Shown: positions 44,673 to 53,309 of the stretch, piece by piece
Numbering within the stretch: the stretch's first letter is position 1
How the letters are laid out: each line of letters starts with the position of its first letter
Origin: an uncultured Agathobacter sp.
Lineage (GTDB): Bacteria; Bacillota; Clostridia; Lachnospirales; Lachnospiraceae
DNA: 64,000 nt
Direction of reading: 5' to 3'
Assembly (NCBI GenBank): GCA_944381555.1
Contig: CALWLL010000022.1
Span: 1-64,000 of the forward strand
Program-made: the position numbers and the translations under genes
The notes under the pieces: generated by a model
Seen by the model: the letters and a program-made list of their open reading frames with translations, nothing else
Told to the model about the DNA's origin: nothing
The model's database searches: none

Positions 44673-45968
44673 CTACTCGGTAATAACCATATTTGGCCAT
44701 ACCTTTTCAATTAACGCATCCTTATAATTTGCGTCTAAATATTCTTCGATTACATTGTCTGCCTCAATTCCCGCCTGACGTTCTGTATACCGGATCATTG
44801 CCATTGCTGAAATAAGTGCATTGCATACCATAAACGCAACCAGAATCCATGTGATGATTTTTCCTTTCAGAGGAGGAATTTTCTCAATGGCCTTGCTCAT
44901 ATTCGGATATATCAACTTAATCCAAATGACAGATAAAATCCCCCAGAATCCCATATAAAGCAGATTCGTTCTTCCGCCAATATTAAACGGCATTTCGCTG
45001 TAATCCCAGAATACAGTGCCAAGGACTATTTCTGTAAAAACGCTGCAGGCATATTCATATACGCCGCCCAGCAAAGCTCCAATCAGAAAAACATATCGGT
45101 CCGCTTCATTTGCAAACCGGTATAACACTAGCGTGAGGACTACGGCGCCAAGTCCCCACACGATACTGAACGGACCGTACAATACACTCGAACGGCTCAT
45201 CCATACACCGCCTACAGCCCGGCAATAAACCGTTTCGATTAAATCCCCTAACAGTGCCGATACCAGAAATATCCAGATAATTTTGTCTAAACAGATGCCT
45301 TTTGCAAATACATACTTATTTCCTGCATTCGGGTCATCTTCCATATTTGGATATGCCTTTTCGATACGGCTCCAGATTCTCTCATAAATCCTGCTGTTTA
45401 TGCCGCTTTGGTATTCCTGCTGCTTCTGCTGATATTCGTTTATTTTCTGATTTCCTCTATCCTTAAACATGGTATAAAGTATAAGCAAAAAATCAACAAA
45501 TAATACACTGCCCACAACACCACAGAATATCTGCACTACAATATCCGGCAAAATATGTATCAGCACAAATATGATCGGATGCAATAATTCCGCCGCGCAC
45601 CACAATGCTGCCGCAAATCCTCCGGCCACCAGAAGATTTTGCCACTGTCCATTGTATGGCGTAATGTCTTCGTATTTCCAAAGCATCCTCCGGCAGATTC
45701 GCCTGCTCACAAAATCAGCAACCGACTGCACCGCCAAAAATACGACAAACGCGGCCGCAAACTTAAACAGCATATAATCCGTCAGCCTCGGCCATAAAAC
45801 GATCAGTATATCCATCATAATTCCATACATAAGACAAAACGGAAGATTTGATAATCCCCTGTTTCTGAAACGTCTGTCTTTAATTGCTACTACGCACACC
45901 TCAAGAACCCATCCCAAAAATGAATATATAATAAGATATGCTGTTAAATCCAAAATAGTATTATTCAT
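44673..45968 (-). CDS. CmpB-family (putative ABC-transporter type IV) membrane protein
   Basis: A 431-residue polytopic protein, started at the ATG at 45968 (AGGAG 8 bases upstream) and not at the GTG at 45977. It has two homologous halves, each with the PF06541-type signature: YLIIYSFLGWVLEVCVVAIK with NRGLSNLPFCLMYGI early, and FLVSALLGDLIETVYCRAVG with LYGPFSIVWGLGAVV later. About ten hydrophobic helices are visible. No ATPase partner is nearby and no transport function has been shown to my knowledge. Confidence 0.8.
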   Translation of the reverse strand: MNNTILDLTAYLIIYSFLGWVLEVCVVAIKDRRFRNRGLSNLPFCLMYGIMMDILIVLWPRLTDYMLFKFAAAFVVFLAVQSVADFVSRRICRRMLWKYEDITPYNGQWQNLLVAGGFAAALWCAAELLHPIIFVLIHILPDIVVQIFCGVVGSVLFVDFLLILYTMFKDRGNQKINEYQQKQQEYQSGINSRIYERIWSRIEKAYPNMEDDPNAGNKYVFAKGICLDKIIWIFLVSALLGDLIETVYCRAVGGVWMSRSSVLYGPFSIVWGLGAVVLTLVLYRFANEADRYVFLIGALLGGVYEYACSVFTEIVLGTVFWDYSEMPFNIGGRTNLLYMGFWGILSVIWIKLIYPNMSKAIEKIPPLKGKIITWILVAFMVCNALISAMAMIRYTERQAGIEADNVIEEYLDANYKDALIEKVWPNMVITE

Positions 45969-46146
45969 CTCTAACACTCCTCTTTATGTGCCATCCTGTT
46001 TTTCCCTCAGCATCAGACATCCGCTTGCAGGATTCTATATCCATAGTATATTTTTTGCTGGTAAGATGGTCAACATTTTTTGTCAGTTCTTCTGATATTT
46101 TATCATTAACAGCACTCTTTCGCAATTCAGTTTCATCTTCCGTCAA

Positions 46147-47137
46147 CTATTCCTGTTCAAATGCGCCTGTGTAAAGCTGATAATACTGCCCCCTTTCTGC
46201 AATCAGTTTTTCATGATTGCCCCGCTCAATGATATGTCCATGCTCAAGAACCATGATTACATCCGCATTTTTTATTGTGGAAAGACGATGGGCAATTACA
46301 AATACGGTTCTGCCCTTCATCAGCTTATCCATACCATCTTGTACTAATTTTTCCGTACGGGTATCGATAGATGATGTTGCCTCATCCAAAATCATTACAG
46401 GCGGATCAGATACCGCAGCACGAGCAATCGAGATAAGCTGTCTTTGCCCCTGTGAAAGTCCGCTTCCATCGCCTTTTAAGACGGTTTCGTAGCCTTTAGG
46501 AAGCATACGGATAAATCCGTCTGCATTGGCAAGTTTTGCGGCCGCAATACAATCCTCATCAGTGGCTTTGGGATTTCCGTACCGGATGTTTTCCATTACG
46601 GTTCCCGTGAACAGATTAACATCCTGCAAAACGACGCCAAGTGAACGGCGCAAATCCGCCTTTTTAATCTTGTTGATATTGATTCCGTCATAACGTATTT
46701 TGCCGTCTGCTATATCATAGAAGCGGTTTAAAAGATTTGTAATTGTTGTTTTGCCCGCAATCACTTTTACAATCTGCAATATCAGAAGCATTACAAGGAC
46801 AGCAACAACGGTCAGCCATACGCTGGTATAAATCATGCATACCAATACTGCCGCAATTGTGAACAGCGAAGAAATAAGCTGCGCCATAGACTGCGCAATC
46901 ATTTGCCGGAGCGTATCGGTATCATTGGTATAAAGGCTCATAATATCACCATGCGTCCGGGTATCAAATGTGCGGATCGGCAGCCGCTGCATTTTATCAA
47001 ACATTTCATCACGGATTTTTTTAAGCGTTCCCTGAGCGATCGTAACCATAACCCGGTTGTAAAGCAGACTGGACTTTGTGCGTTTCTCTGCCGGAGCGTG
47101 CATTTACAGACGGTTCTCTATTTTTATCATTACTCAT
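46147..47137 (-). pseudogene. ABC exporter ATP-binding/permease half-transporter, broken by two deletions
   Basis: The original start (MSNDKNREPS, 47137) overlaps the upstream stop but soon leaves the main frame. The main frame holds the first half of a membrane domain (MVTIAQGTLKKIRDEMFDKM to LTVVAVLVMLLILQIV) and then jumps near 46760 straight into KVIAGKTTITNLLNRFYDI, the second half of Walker A. So the last membrane helices and the first part of the nucleotide-binding domain are gone, and the P-loop lacks its leading glycines. Downstream, signature LSQGQRQLISIARA, Walker B PVMILDEATSS and AHRLST are intact. It cannot be a working transporter half. Confidence 0.85.
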
Positions 47138-48145
47138 TTTCATCATCTCCTTTCCTCTGTGATTCATATATCTCACGATAAATACTGCAATTCTCCAAAA
47201 GCTCTGCTATACGGCGGGCTGAAGCAAAAGAAATCGTAAGCATCACAAATACCATTGAGAGCATCATAAGACTTGTAAGAATCTGGGTCGCATAGGAAAG
47301 CAGGGCTGTCAAATCGCCGGTTGTCATTCCCAGAGCCGCGTTGTTTCCGCTTGCAACAATTGCCTTTGCTCCAATCCATGAAATCAGTATCATGCAGGCA
47401 TACATAAAAAACTGCATAATCGGCGAATTGAAAGCAATCAGTTTCTCTCCCTTAGAGAAATCACGGTATATCTTACCGGAGATTTCCTTGAATTTGCCGA
47501 CTTCATAATCCTCACGGTTAAAGGACTTGACGACACGGATTCCGCGAACATTTTCCTGTACAATGTTGTTCAGTTCGTCGTAGGTATGAAAGACCCCGCT
47601 CAGAATCGGGTTTACCTTACAGATAATCAGATAAAGCAAAAATGCCATAACCGGAATAACTGCAAGAAAAATCAAAGAGATTGCTGCATTGATCCGAAAG
47701 GAAACAATCATTGAAAAAATGAGCATAACCGGTCCCCGGATTGCCATCCTAATCAACATCTGATAAGCATTTTGGATGTTTGTAATATCCGTTGTCAGAC
47801 GCGTCACGATGGAAGCCATCGAAAACCTGTCGATGTTTGAAAAAGCAAGCGTCTGCACATTATCATACATATCCTGTCTCAGATTAGCAGAAAAGCCTGC
47901 TGACGTCCGGGCAGCAAAATGTGCCGATAAAACGCCTGTGCAAAGCTGGAACCCGGCAAAGGCGAGCAGAATAAGACCATACTCCACACAGCGCTCATAT
48001 CTCCGACATCTATACCTTTATCAATAACCTCCGCCATACAAAGCGGTATGGCAATTTCAAAAGCTGCTTCTAATACAGACAGCATAATGGTAATGATTGA
48101 GCCTTTCTTATATTCACGAAGACTCTTCATTAGTGTTCTTATCAT
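47130..48145 (-). pseudogene. ABC exporter half-transporter, frameshifted and lacking its ATPase domain
   Basis: It starts at 48145 behind AAGGAGG (MIRTLMKSLREYKKGSIITI). After GDMSAVW the frame breaks near 47988; the homologous reading resumes as YGLILLAFAGFQLCTGV in the frame that ends at 47130, consistent with loss of one base. The membrane domain then runs to RRIAELLEN, which is joined directly to CSIYREIYESQRKGDDENE. The latter is the normal extreme C-terminus of such proteins, so the whole nucleotide-binding domain of about 230 residues has been removed in frame near 47190. The partner gene downstream is also damaged. Confidence 0.85.
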
Positions 48146-48160
48146 ATTTTCCCTCCTTAA

Positions 48161-48174
48161 TGTAGCGCGCTACA
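48161..48174. promoter_or_regulatory. MarR-type operator before the ABC genes
   Basis: TGTAGCGCGCTACA, a perfect 14-bp palindrome, lies 16 bp before the ABC start. It shares half-sites TGTAG and CTACA with the operator in the marR promoter. Confidence 0.75.
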
Positions 48175-48212
48175 CTTTATATTTAAGTAAAAGCCGAACT
48201 AATCCGGCTTCC

Positions 48213-48638
48213 CTATTCCAAATTATTATACATTTTCAAAAGCATCTGCATTAGCTTTTGAATATCCTCCTGAGAGAAGGAGGCAAGAAGTTTGCGCTCA
48301 TTAGCAAGAACCCTCTGCTCCATCTCAGCCCCGATGACTTTTGCCTGTTCTGTCAGCTCAATAATTTTGTTTCGTTTATCATTCATATCCATGTGGCAGC
48401 GCAGATGTCCATTCTGCTCCATTCGTCTGACGATGCCGACCACCGTTGGATGAGATACCTCCAGATAGATTTCCAGCTCCTTCTGGGTTGCACTGCCTCC
48501 CTGCTTATCCAAAAATGCCAGCACACGGCTTTGTGCAAGCGTCAGATTGTAATGCTTTAAATCGGCATCTGCATTTATCTTTAACTTATCGTTAATATTC
48601 TTTATTAAATAACCTATATCTTTATGTTTCATATTCAT
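48213..48638 (-). CDS. MarR family transcriptional regulator
   Basis: A winged-helix repressor of about 141 residues. The HTH reads ATQKELEIYLEVSHPTVVGI and the wing RRMEQNGHLRCHMDMNDKRN, both typical of MarR. The in-frame ATG at 48668 overlaps the -10 box and the operator, so translation must begin at 48638 or 48632; GGGA precedes both. Operator palindromes in its own promoter and before the ABC genes indicate autoregulation and control of the exporter. The regulator is intact although the exporter genes are ruined. Confidence 0.88.
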   Translation of the reverse strand: MNMKHKDIGYLIKNINDKLKINADADLKHYNLTLAQSRVLAFLDKQGGSATQKELEIYLEVSHPTVVGIVRRMEQNGHLRCHMDMNDKRNKIIELTEQAKVIGAEMEQRVLANERKLLASFSQEDIQKLMQMLLKMYNNLE

Positions 48639-48651
48639 TCCCATCCCATTC

Positions 48652-48695
48652 TGTAGCACACTACACATTATGGCAGAAACATTCTATTCTGTCAA
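48652..48695 (-). promoter_or_regulatory. marR promoter with operator at the transcription start
   Basis: On the minus strand TTGACA (48690-48695), 17 bp, CATAAT (48667-48672), followed at once by TGTAGTGTGCTACA (48652-48665). The operator would cover the start of transcription, the expected layout for autorepression. Confidence 0.8.
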
Positions 48696-48729
48696 GTGTT
48701 TTACAGATTATGCTGCGGGATACCGGCTT

Positions 48730-49794
48730 TTATAAGGACAGCAAACCGATTGTTTTTTGAAGCCCCTCCCTAATGTGTACTTTGGCTTTCCAGCCAAGTT
48801 CTTCCAACGCACTGCTATCAAGCAGAGCTTTTGTCGCTTTTGAATATCCGGCAGCTTCAATATCATCCGGCAGGTCAAAAATCACTTTTTTGTTTGAAAT
48901 TTCGGCCAAAATCTCTGCCAAATCTCTTAGCATAATATCGGAATGGCTGTCTGCTATATTATATGCACATTTACTCTTTCCCAGCAACAATATTGTCAAT
49001 ATTCCCATAACGGCGTCTGTTACATAAGTATATGAGTACAACTGACTTCCATCACTCTTTAAGACAATATCTTCTTTTTGGACAGCTTTATGGATAAACT
49101 GTGAGATTGCCTTTGTATCTGATTCCATTACGGTAGGGCCGTATACTCTTGATAATCTTGGAATGACAAAATCAATGCCATATTTCTTCCCGTAAGCATG
49201 GCAAAGCGTTTCACCAAGCCTTTTACTTTCCGGGTATCCTGCACGCAGTGTATTGCAATCTAAATATCCCAGATACTTCTCGTCAAACTTATCCACGTCT
49301 CCCCGGTTTTCTCCGTAAATTTCTACGGATGAGAGAAAAACAAAACGCCTGCAGCCACACTTTACAGATAAATCCAGTAAATATCTGGTACCATCTACAT
49401 TTGCCGTAATCGTTCCGATTGGGTCTGTTGCATACGCAACCGGATGCGTATTGCTTGCAGCATGAATCACATAGTCTGCCTGCTGCGTTATATCTAACGG
49501 TTCTGTAATATCATGTGATATATGGCAAAAATGTGCCTTATCAACCATATACTCCCCGAACCTGCGCTCAGCCCTCTGGGCGCTGCGGCTGACTGCAATG
49601 ATTTTGATATTATCCCAACAGTGCTTATTTCTGTACATCAAAATATCAATCAGCACAGATGCAATCATTCCCGTTGCCCCGCTTATGAGAACCGTCTTAT
49701 TTCTTAAAAGGTTCCAAGGAATACGGTTGTTTAATGCACATTGCCGTATATCCTCTTTATATTCTTCACTCTGTAAAAATCTATTATGCTTCAT
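48730..49794 (-). CDS. NAD-dependent epimerase/dehydratase (extended SDR)
   Basis: A 354-residue nucleotide-sugar-type SDR. NAD-binding motif VLISGATGMIASVL near residue 35; DYVIHAASNTHP, VFLSSVEIYGE and active-site YPESK (Tyr and Lys) follow, then RLSRVYGP and YTYVTDAVMGI, typical of extended SDRs. It would modify a nucleotide-activated sugar or polyol. Its start overlaps the end of the cytidylyltransferase gene by 11 bp, so it may act on that enzyme's CDP-linked product. It is the last gene of the polysaccharide locus. Confidence 0.85.
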   Translation of the reverse strand: MKHNRFLQSEEYKEDIRQCALNNRIPWNLLRNKTVLISGATGMIASVLIDILMYRNKHCWDNIKIIAVSRSAQRAERRFGEYMVDKAHFCHISHDITEPLDITQQADYVIHAASNTHPVAYATDPIGTITANVDGTRYLLDLSVKCGCRRFVFLSSVEIYGENRGDVDKFDEKYLGYLDCNTLRAGYPESKRLGETLCHAYGKKYGIDFVIPRLSRVYGPTVMESDTKAISQFIHKAVQKEDIVLKSDGSQLYSYTYVTDAVMGILTILLLGKSKCAYNIADSHSDIMLRDLAEILAEISNKKVIFDLPDDIEAAGYSKATKALLDSSALEELGWKAKVHIREGLQKTIGLLSL

Positions 49795-50521
49795 TCTTTT
49801 TTCCGTCTCCAGTCTTTAACCAGAAATCCCTTTGCGTTGTGTATAAGGCTTTAAAAATATCAATATCTTCCAGCGTTGTAATTTTTATATTCTTATTAGA
49901 GCCTAATGAAAAGTACAGTTCATCTCCTAAATCGAGCAGCAGCGTATTCGTATATACTGCATTGGTAATTCCACGGCGGACTGCTTCTTTATGCGCCTCA
50001 AGCGCTTTTTTGAATTGATATGCCTGCGGCGTCTGCACCCTCATAATGTCTTTTCTGTCAATTCCATCACTGCCACGTTCTCCATCCTCCGTGCGCATAA
50101 TCGTTTCCTGACATCTGACTGCCGACAGACCGGAGCCATATTCTTTTGCCTTTAAAATGCAGTCTGTAATGATATCTTCACTTATCATAGGTCTGACTGC
50201 ATCATGAATCACTACAATATCATCGTCCTGACAATACTTCTCCAGTTCGAGCAAAGCCTTGCGTGCAGACGCCTGTCCATTCTCGCCGCCTTCTATTACC
50301 CATTTTAGTTTTGTGATACCATATGCCCCTGCATATCCCATTAAAACGTCCGTCCATCCTTCAATGCACGATACGATGACAGCATCAATATCCCTGTGCC
50401 GCTGAAATGCCTCCAGCGTATAAATAATAATCGGTTTTTCATATATTGGAATGAACTGCTTAGGCACAGACTGCTCCGTCCTGCTTCCGCTTCCCCCTGC
50501 CAAAATCAACGCCACATTCAT
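49784..50521 (-). CDS. IspD/TarI-type cytidylyltransferase, paralogue 1
   Basis: A 245-residue CTP-dependent nucleotidyltransferase. The N-terminal loop ALILAGGSGSRTEQSVPKQF contains the catalytic G-G-x-G-x-R and P-K-Q; DDIVVIHDAVRPM and MRVQTPQAYQF are the other family blocks. The family makes CDP-methylerythritol or CDP-ribitol/glycerol. In a polymer locus, formation of a CDP-polyol or CDP-sugar precursor is likelier than isoprenoid synthesis. A second paralogue lies directly upstream. Confidence 0.85.
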   Translation of the reverse strand: MNVALILAGGSGSRTEQSVPKQFIPIYEKPIIIYTLEAFQRHRDIDAVIVSCIEGWTDVLMGYAGAYGITKLKWVIEGGENGQASARKALLELEKYCQDDDIVVIHDAVRPMISEDIITDCILKAKEYGSGLSAVRCQETIMRTEDGERGSDGIDRKDIMRVQTPQAYQFKKALEAHKEAVRRGITNAVYTNTLLLDLGDELYFSLGSNKNIKITTLEDIDIFKALYTTQRDFWLKTGDGKKNEA

Positions 50522-50571
50522 ACGTTCTTCCCTTCATTTTCTTTATTGTACCCTTAAAAGTCTTTTGTCTC

Positions 50572-51282
50572 TTAGCAATAATTACTACCGCTTGTCATGT
50601 CAAACAGTGCCTTAAACATCTCCACATCTTCAACTGTGTTGATTTTAATATTCAGATCCGACCCCTTTGAAAAAGCAATCTCTTTTCCAAGCCGAGACAC
50701 CATATTGTTTGTATCGACCTCATTTAGAATGGATTTTTCCAATGCTTCTTTATGATATTCACATAGATCTCCTAAACGGTATGTTTGAGGCGTCTGTATT
50801 CTTCGGAAAGAATATCTCGATATGGAACTTAATCCTGTTTTTCCGTCTTTTGTCAACATGACATTATCCATTGATGCTACTGCTGAAATTCCCATACCTC
50901 TTTCCTTGCAGGTGACAATACTATCCGAAATAATCTCATTGGTAACTAACGGACGTATGGCATCATGAATAACCACTATGTCATCCTCCTGACACGCTTC
51001 CCTAAGTTTATCTGCCGCCAGCTTTGAGGTTTCCTGGCCATTTATTCCACCTGTAATAATCCACTTTAATTTGGTGATTCCAAACTGCTTTGCATATGCT
51101 TCCACCATCTTCTCCCAGCCGCTTAGGCATGCAACCATGATGGCGTCAATCTCCGGGTGTTTTTGGAATCTTTCCATTGTATACACAATGACCGGTCTGT
51201 TATATACATTTACAAACTGCTTCGGAATGTCCATCTTAAAGGATGGGTCTGTTCCTCCGGCTAAAAGTACTGCTATGTTCAT
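50572..51282 (-). CDS. IspD/TarI-type cytidylyltransferase, paralogue 2
   Basis: A 236-residue homologue of the next gene with the same layout: AVLLAGGTDPSFKMDIPKQF, DDIVVIHDAIRPLV, RRIQTPQTYRL and TVEDVEMFKALF. It differs in the catalytic loop, where G-G-S-G-S-R is replaced by G-G-T-D-P-S, losing the arginine that normally contacts the CTP phosphates. It may therefore be specialised or inactive. The two genes are 50 bp apart and look like an old duplication. Confidence 0.82.
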   Translation of the reverse strand: MNIAVLLAGGTDPSFKMDIPKQFVNVYNRPVIVYTMERFQKHPEIDAIMVACLSGWEKMVEAYAKQFGITKLKWIITGGINGQETSKLAADKLREACQEDDIVVIHDAIRPLVTNEIISDSIVTCKERGMGISAVASMDNVMLTKDGKTGLSSISRYSFRRIQTPQTYRLGDLCEYHKEALEKSILNEVDTNNMVSRLGKEIAFSKGSDLNIKINTVEDVEMFKALFDMTSGSNYC

Positions 51283-51329
51283 GATAATTCACACTCTTTC
51301 CTGTCTTTTGTCCAAAACCAATCATAAGA

Positions 51330-52343
51330 TTAACACCACGAGCCCTCAAAATGATGGACTGCGACTGTGGCATTCGTCTTCATACATTCATTCGTTTCCT
51401 TGATCATTGGTGCTAAAACCTGATACGGATAAATAGTTATTCCGTCTATAACCTGATACTTTCCATTATTCACATATCCGTGCTTATGAAACGTCTCAAT
51501 TTCTTTTCCCAGACTCGTCGTGTAATAGAGAAGATTGCTGCTGTCTAATTGCTCATACACACTCATAAGCTCCTTAACAAACGGATGGCCTTTTACTGCG
51601 CCAAAGCCAGAACCTTCATTGATACCTCCCGAAACCTCTGTTCCAAAAAAAGCTTCATTTTGTCGCAATATGTCTAAGGACTGTAACAATTCCACATCCG
51701 TGTCCATATAAATACCACCATGCTGATATACAACATCAAGCCTTACATAATCCGGCAAATGCGCCCATCTTCTGTTTGCATACGCTTCTCTTGTATATGG
51801 TATCTTATCAACGTCATAATTCTTTTCATTCCAGCAAATAAATTCATAGTCCGGACATAATTTATGCCAATTATCAACTTCACGCCTCAAATGTGCGGGC
51901 ATTTCTTTTCCGCCAAACCAGCAATAATGTATTCTTTTGGGAATAACAGCTTCCGATAGACTTGTATGTAATACTTCATATGTATCGGTGCTATTTTTCT
52001 TTAAATCATGATAGGAATATATCTCTACACGGTTAAAATAGTCTATATTCTGAATCTGCTTTAAAACATCCTGATAAAATGCCGTTGTAATCAGCAGCAC
52101 AATCTCCTCCGGTTTGTATTGCTCCATTATTGCGCCAATAGATAATACCGGAATGTACTCTTCCCCAACGGCTATACATTTTCCGTTTTTTCCAGAATCG
52201 TTATCAATAACTCCCCATACCTTAAAGTCTTTATTTCTGTATGTAAAATCATGATACATAATATGAAAATAACTGCCCGCACCAAAACAGATAATTTTTT
52301 TACTTTTTCTCCAAATAAATTCGTCCAATTCCTTTTTACCCAT
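51330..52343 (-). CDS. GT32-type glycosyltransferase with N-terminal Rossmann module
   Basis: A 337-residue fusion. Residues about 10-115 form a small nucleotide-binding-like module: KKIICFGAGSYFHIMYHDF, then WGVIDNDSGKNGKCI and PEEIVLLITTAFYQDVLKQI. Residues 130-337 form a glycosyltransferase of the capsular/OCH1 (GT32) type: IPKRIHYCWFGGKEMPAHL, CPDYEFICWNEKNYDV, LPDYVRLDVVYQHGGIYMDTD, where D-T-D is the metal-binding DxD. It would transfer a sugar from a nucleotide donor to the growing polymer in the cytoplasm. The module is shared with eight neighbours. Confidence 0.88.
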   Translation of the reverse strand: MGKKELDEFIWRKSKKIICFGAGSYFHIMYHDFTYRNKDFKVWGVIDNDSGKNGKCIAVGEEYIPVLSIGAIMEQYKPEEIVLLITTAFYQDVLKQIQNIDYFNRVEIYSYHDLKKNSTDTYEVLHTSLSEAVIPKRIHYCWFGGKEMPAHLRREVDNWHKLCPDYEFICWNEKNYDVDKIPYTREAYANRRWAHLPDYVRLDVVYQHGGIYMDTDVELLQSLDILRQNEAFFGTEVSGGINEGSGFGAVKGHPFVKELMSVYEQLDSSNLLYYTTSLGKEIETFHKHGYVNNGKYQVIDGITIYPYQVLAPMIKETNECMKTNATVAVHHFEGSWC

Positions 52344-52356
52344 CTTATCACTCTTC

Positions 52357-53283
52357 TCAATTTACTTTTTCCAATAAAGTTATACAATCTAAATCCTTGT
52401 AGCCCCAGTCGATAACCTGCTGTTCAACAACAGTAAATCCTGCCCGGTATGCCAGATGGGCAAATATTTTTTTACTCATAAAATTACGTCCTTTTTTCGA
52501 GTATTCAAAAGAAGCCTTATAATCCTCATCATTATTGGAATGATGTATCAGCGCTTTTCCGCCCGGGACTAATACGCGATAGATGTCAACTAAGTATTCA
52601 TAGATGTCTATCAATTCAAAATGAACCATTGCATCATAAGAAAACAGCGCTGTATATTCGCCGCTTTTGAGTTCTTTCAGGTTATATCCGTCATTGCAGT
52701 AATAACTAATATTTGAGACATCTGAAAATCTGCTCCGGCAGAAATCTATATTTTTCTGCAAAATGTCAACCAAAGTAATTCTTCCTGCTTTATCTATATA
52801 TTGTTTTACATGCCTTCCCCTTCCGCAGGCGAGTTCTATAACATTAGTCAGATCTAACTGTGAAAATAAACGATAAAACTCTGTTTCCGCATTCCAGAAG
52901 CCATCCAACTCTGTTTCCGCATCTTCAAAATAAGCATCCATATTATCAATATGAAAAAATGCACAGTACTCTCTGTTAAACTCAACCTTATTTTTGTTTA
53001 CCAAATGAGCAAGTTCATCCAATGCGCAATATTCCCTGCCATCTGCATCCAGCATATCGCATATCTCTTCTGCCCCAACAGCTACAGCAATAATAAACTT
53101 TGCCCCCAGCTCTTTGGCTTCCTGATAACTGTATACTTTTTTATCATATACGCTCTGAATTTCTTTATGACGTTTATCACAAAATCCGATGATATAAGCG
53201 CTTAATCCCTGATTTTTTAAGAACTCATAACACCCCTTTCCCTGTCTGCCTGCACCATAAATAATATATCTATCCTCTGTCAT
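52357..53283 (-). CDS. SAM-dependent methyltransferase with N-terminal Rossmann module
   Basis: A 308-residue fusion. Residues 1-80 carry the module: RYIIYGAGRQGKGCYEFLKN, IIGFCDKRHKEIQS, AKFIIAVAVGAEEI. After a linker, a class I methyltransferase begins at about residue 135: VIELACGRGRHVKQYI (motif I), ITLVDILQKNIDFC, YTALFSYDAMVHFE and VLVPGGKALIHHSNND. It probably methylates a sugar or polyol of the polymer, perhaps capping it. It ends 13 bp before the GT32 gene. Confidence 0.85.
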   Translation of the reverse strand: MTEDRYIIYGAGRQGKGCYEFLKNQGLSAYIIGFCDKRHKEIQSVYDKKVYSYQEAKELGAKFIIAVAVGAEEICDMLDADGREYCALDELAHLVNKNKVEFNREYCAFFHIDNMDAYFEDAETELDGFWNAETEFYRLFSQLDLTNVIELACGRGRHVKQYIDKAGRITLVDILQKNIDFCRSRFSDVSNISYYCNDGYNLKELKSGEYTALFSYDAMVHFELIDIYEYLVDIYRVLVPGGKALIHHSNNDEDYKASFEYSKKGRNFMSKKIFAHLAYRAGFTVVEQQVIDWGYKDLDCITLLEKVN

Positions 53284-53309
53284 TTTCTAATCCTTCTCAC
53301 ATTTGTTTT

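Noticed and set aside
45961..46146. 61-codon frame between the broken ABC gene and the CmpB-family gene
   Set aside because: It begins with TTG directly after the ABC stop without a ribosome site and matches nothing I recognise; more likely leftover intergenic sequence.
48639..48668. Longer marR start at 48668
   Set aside because: That ATG overlaps the -10 box and lies upstream of the predicted transcription start and operator.
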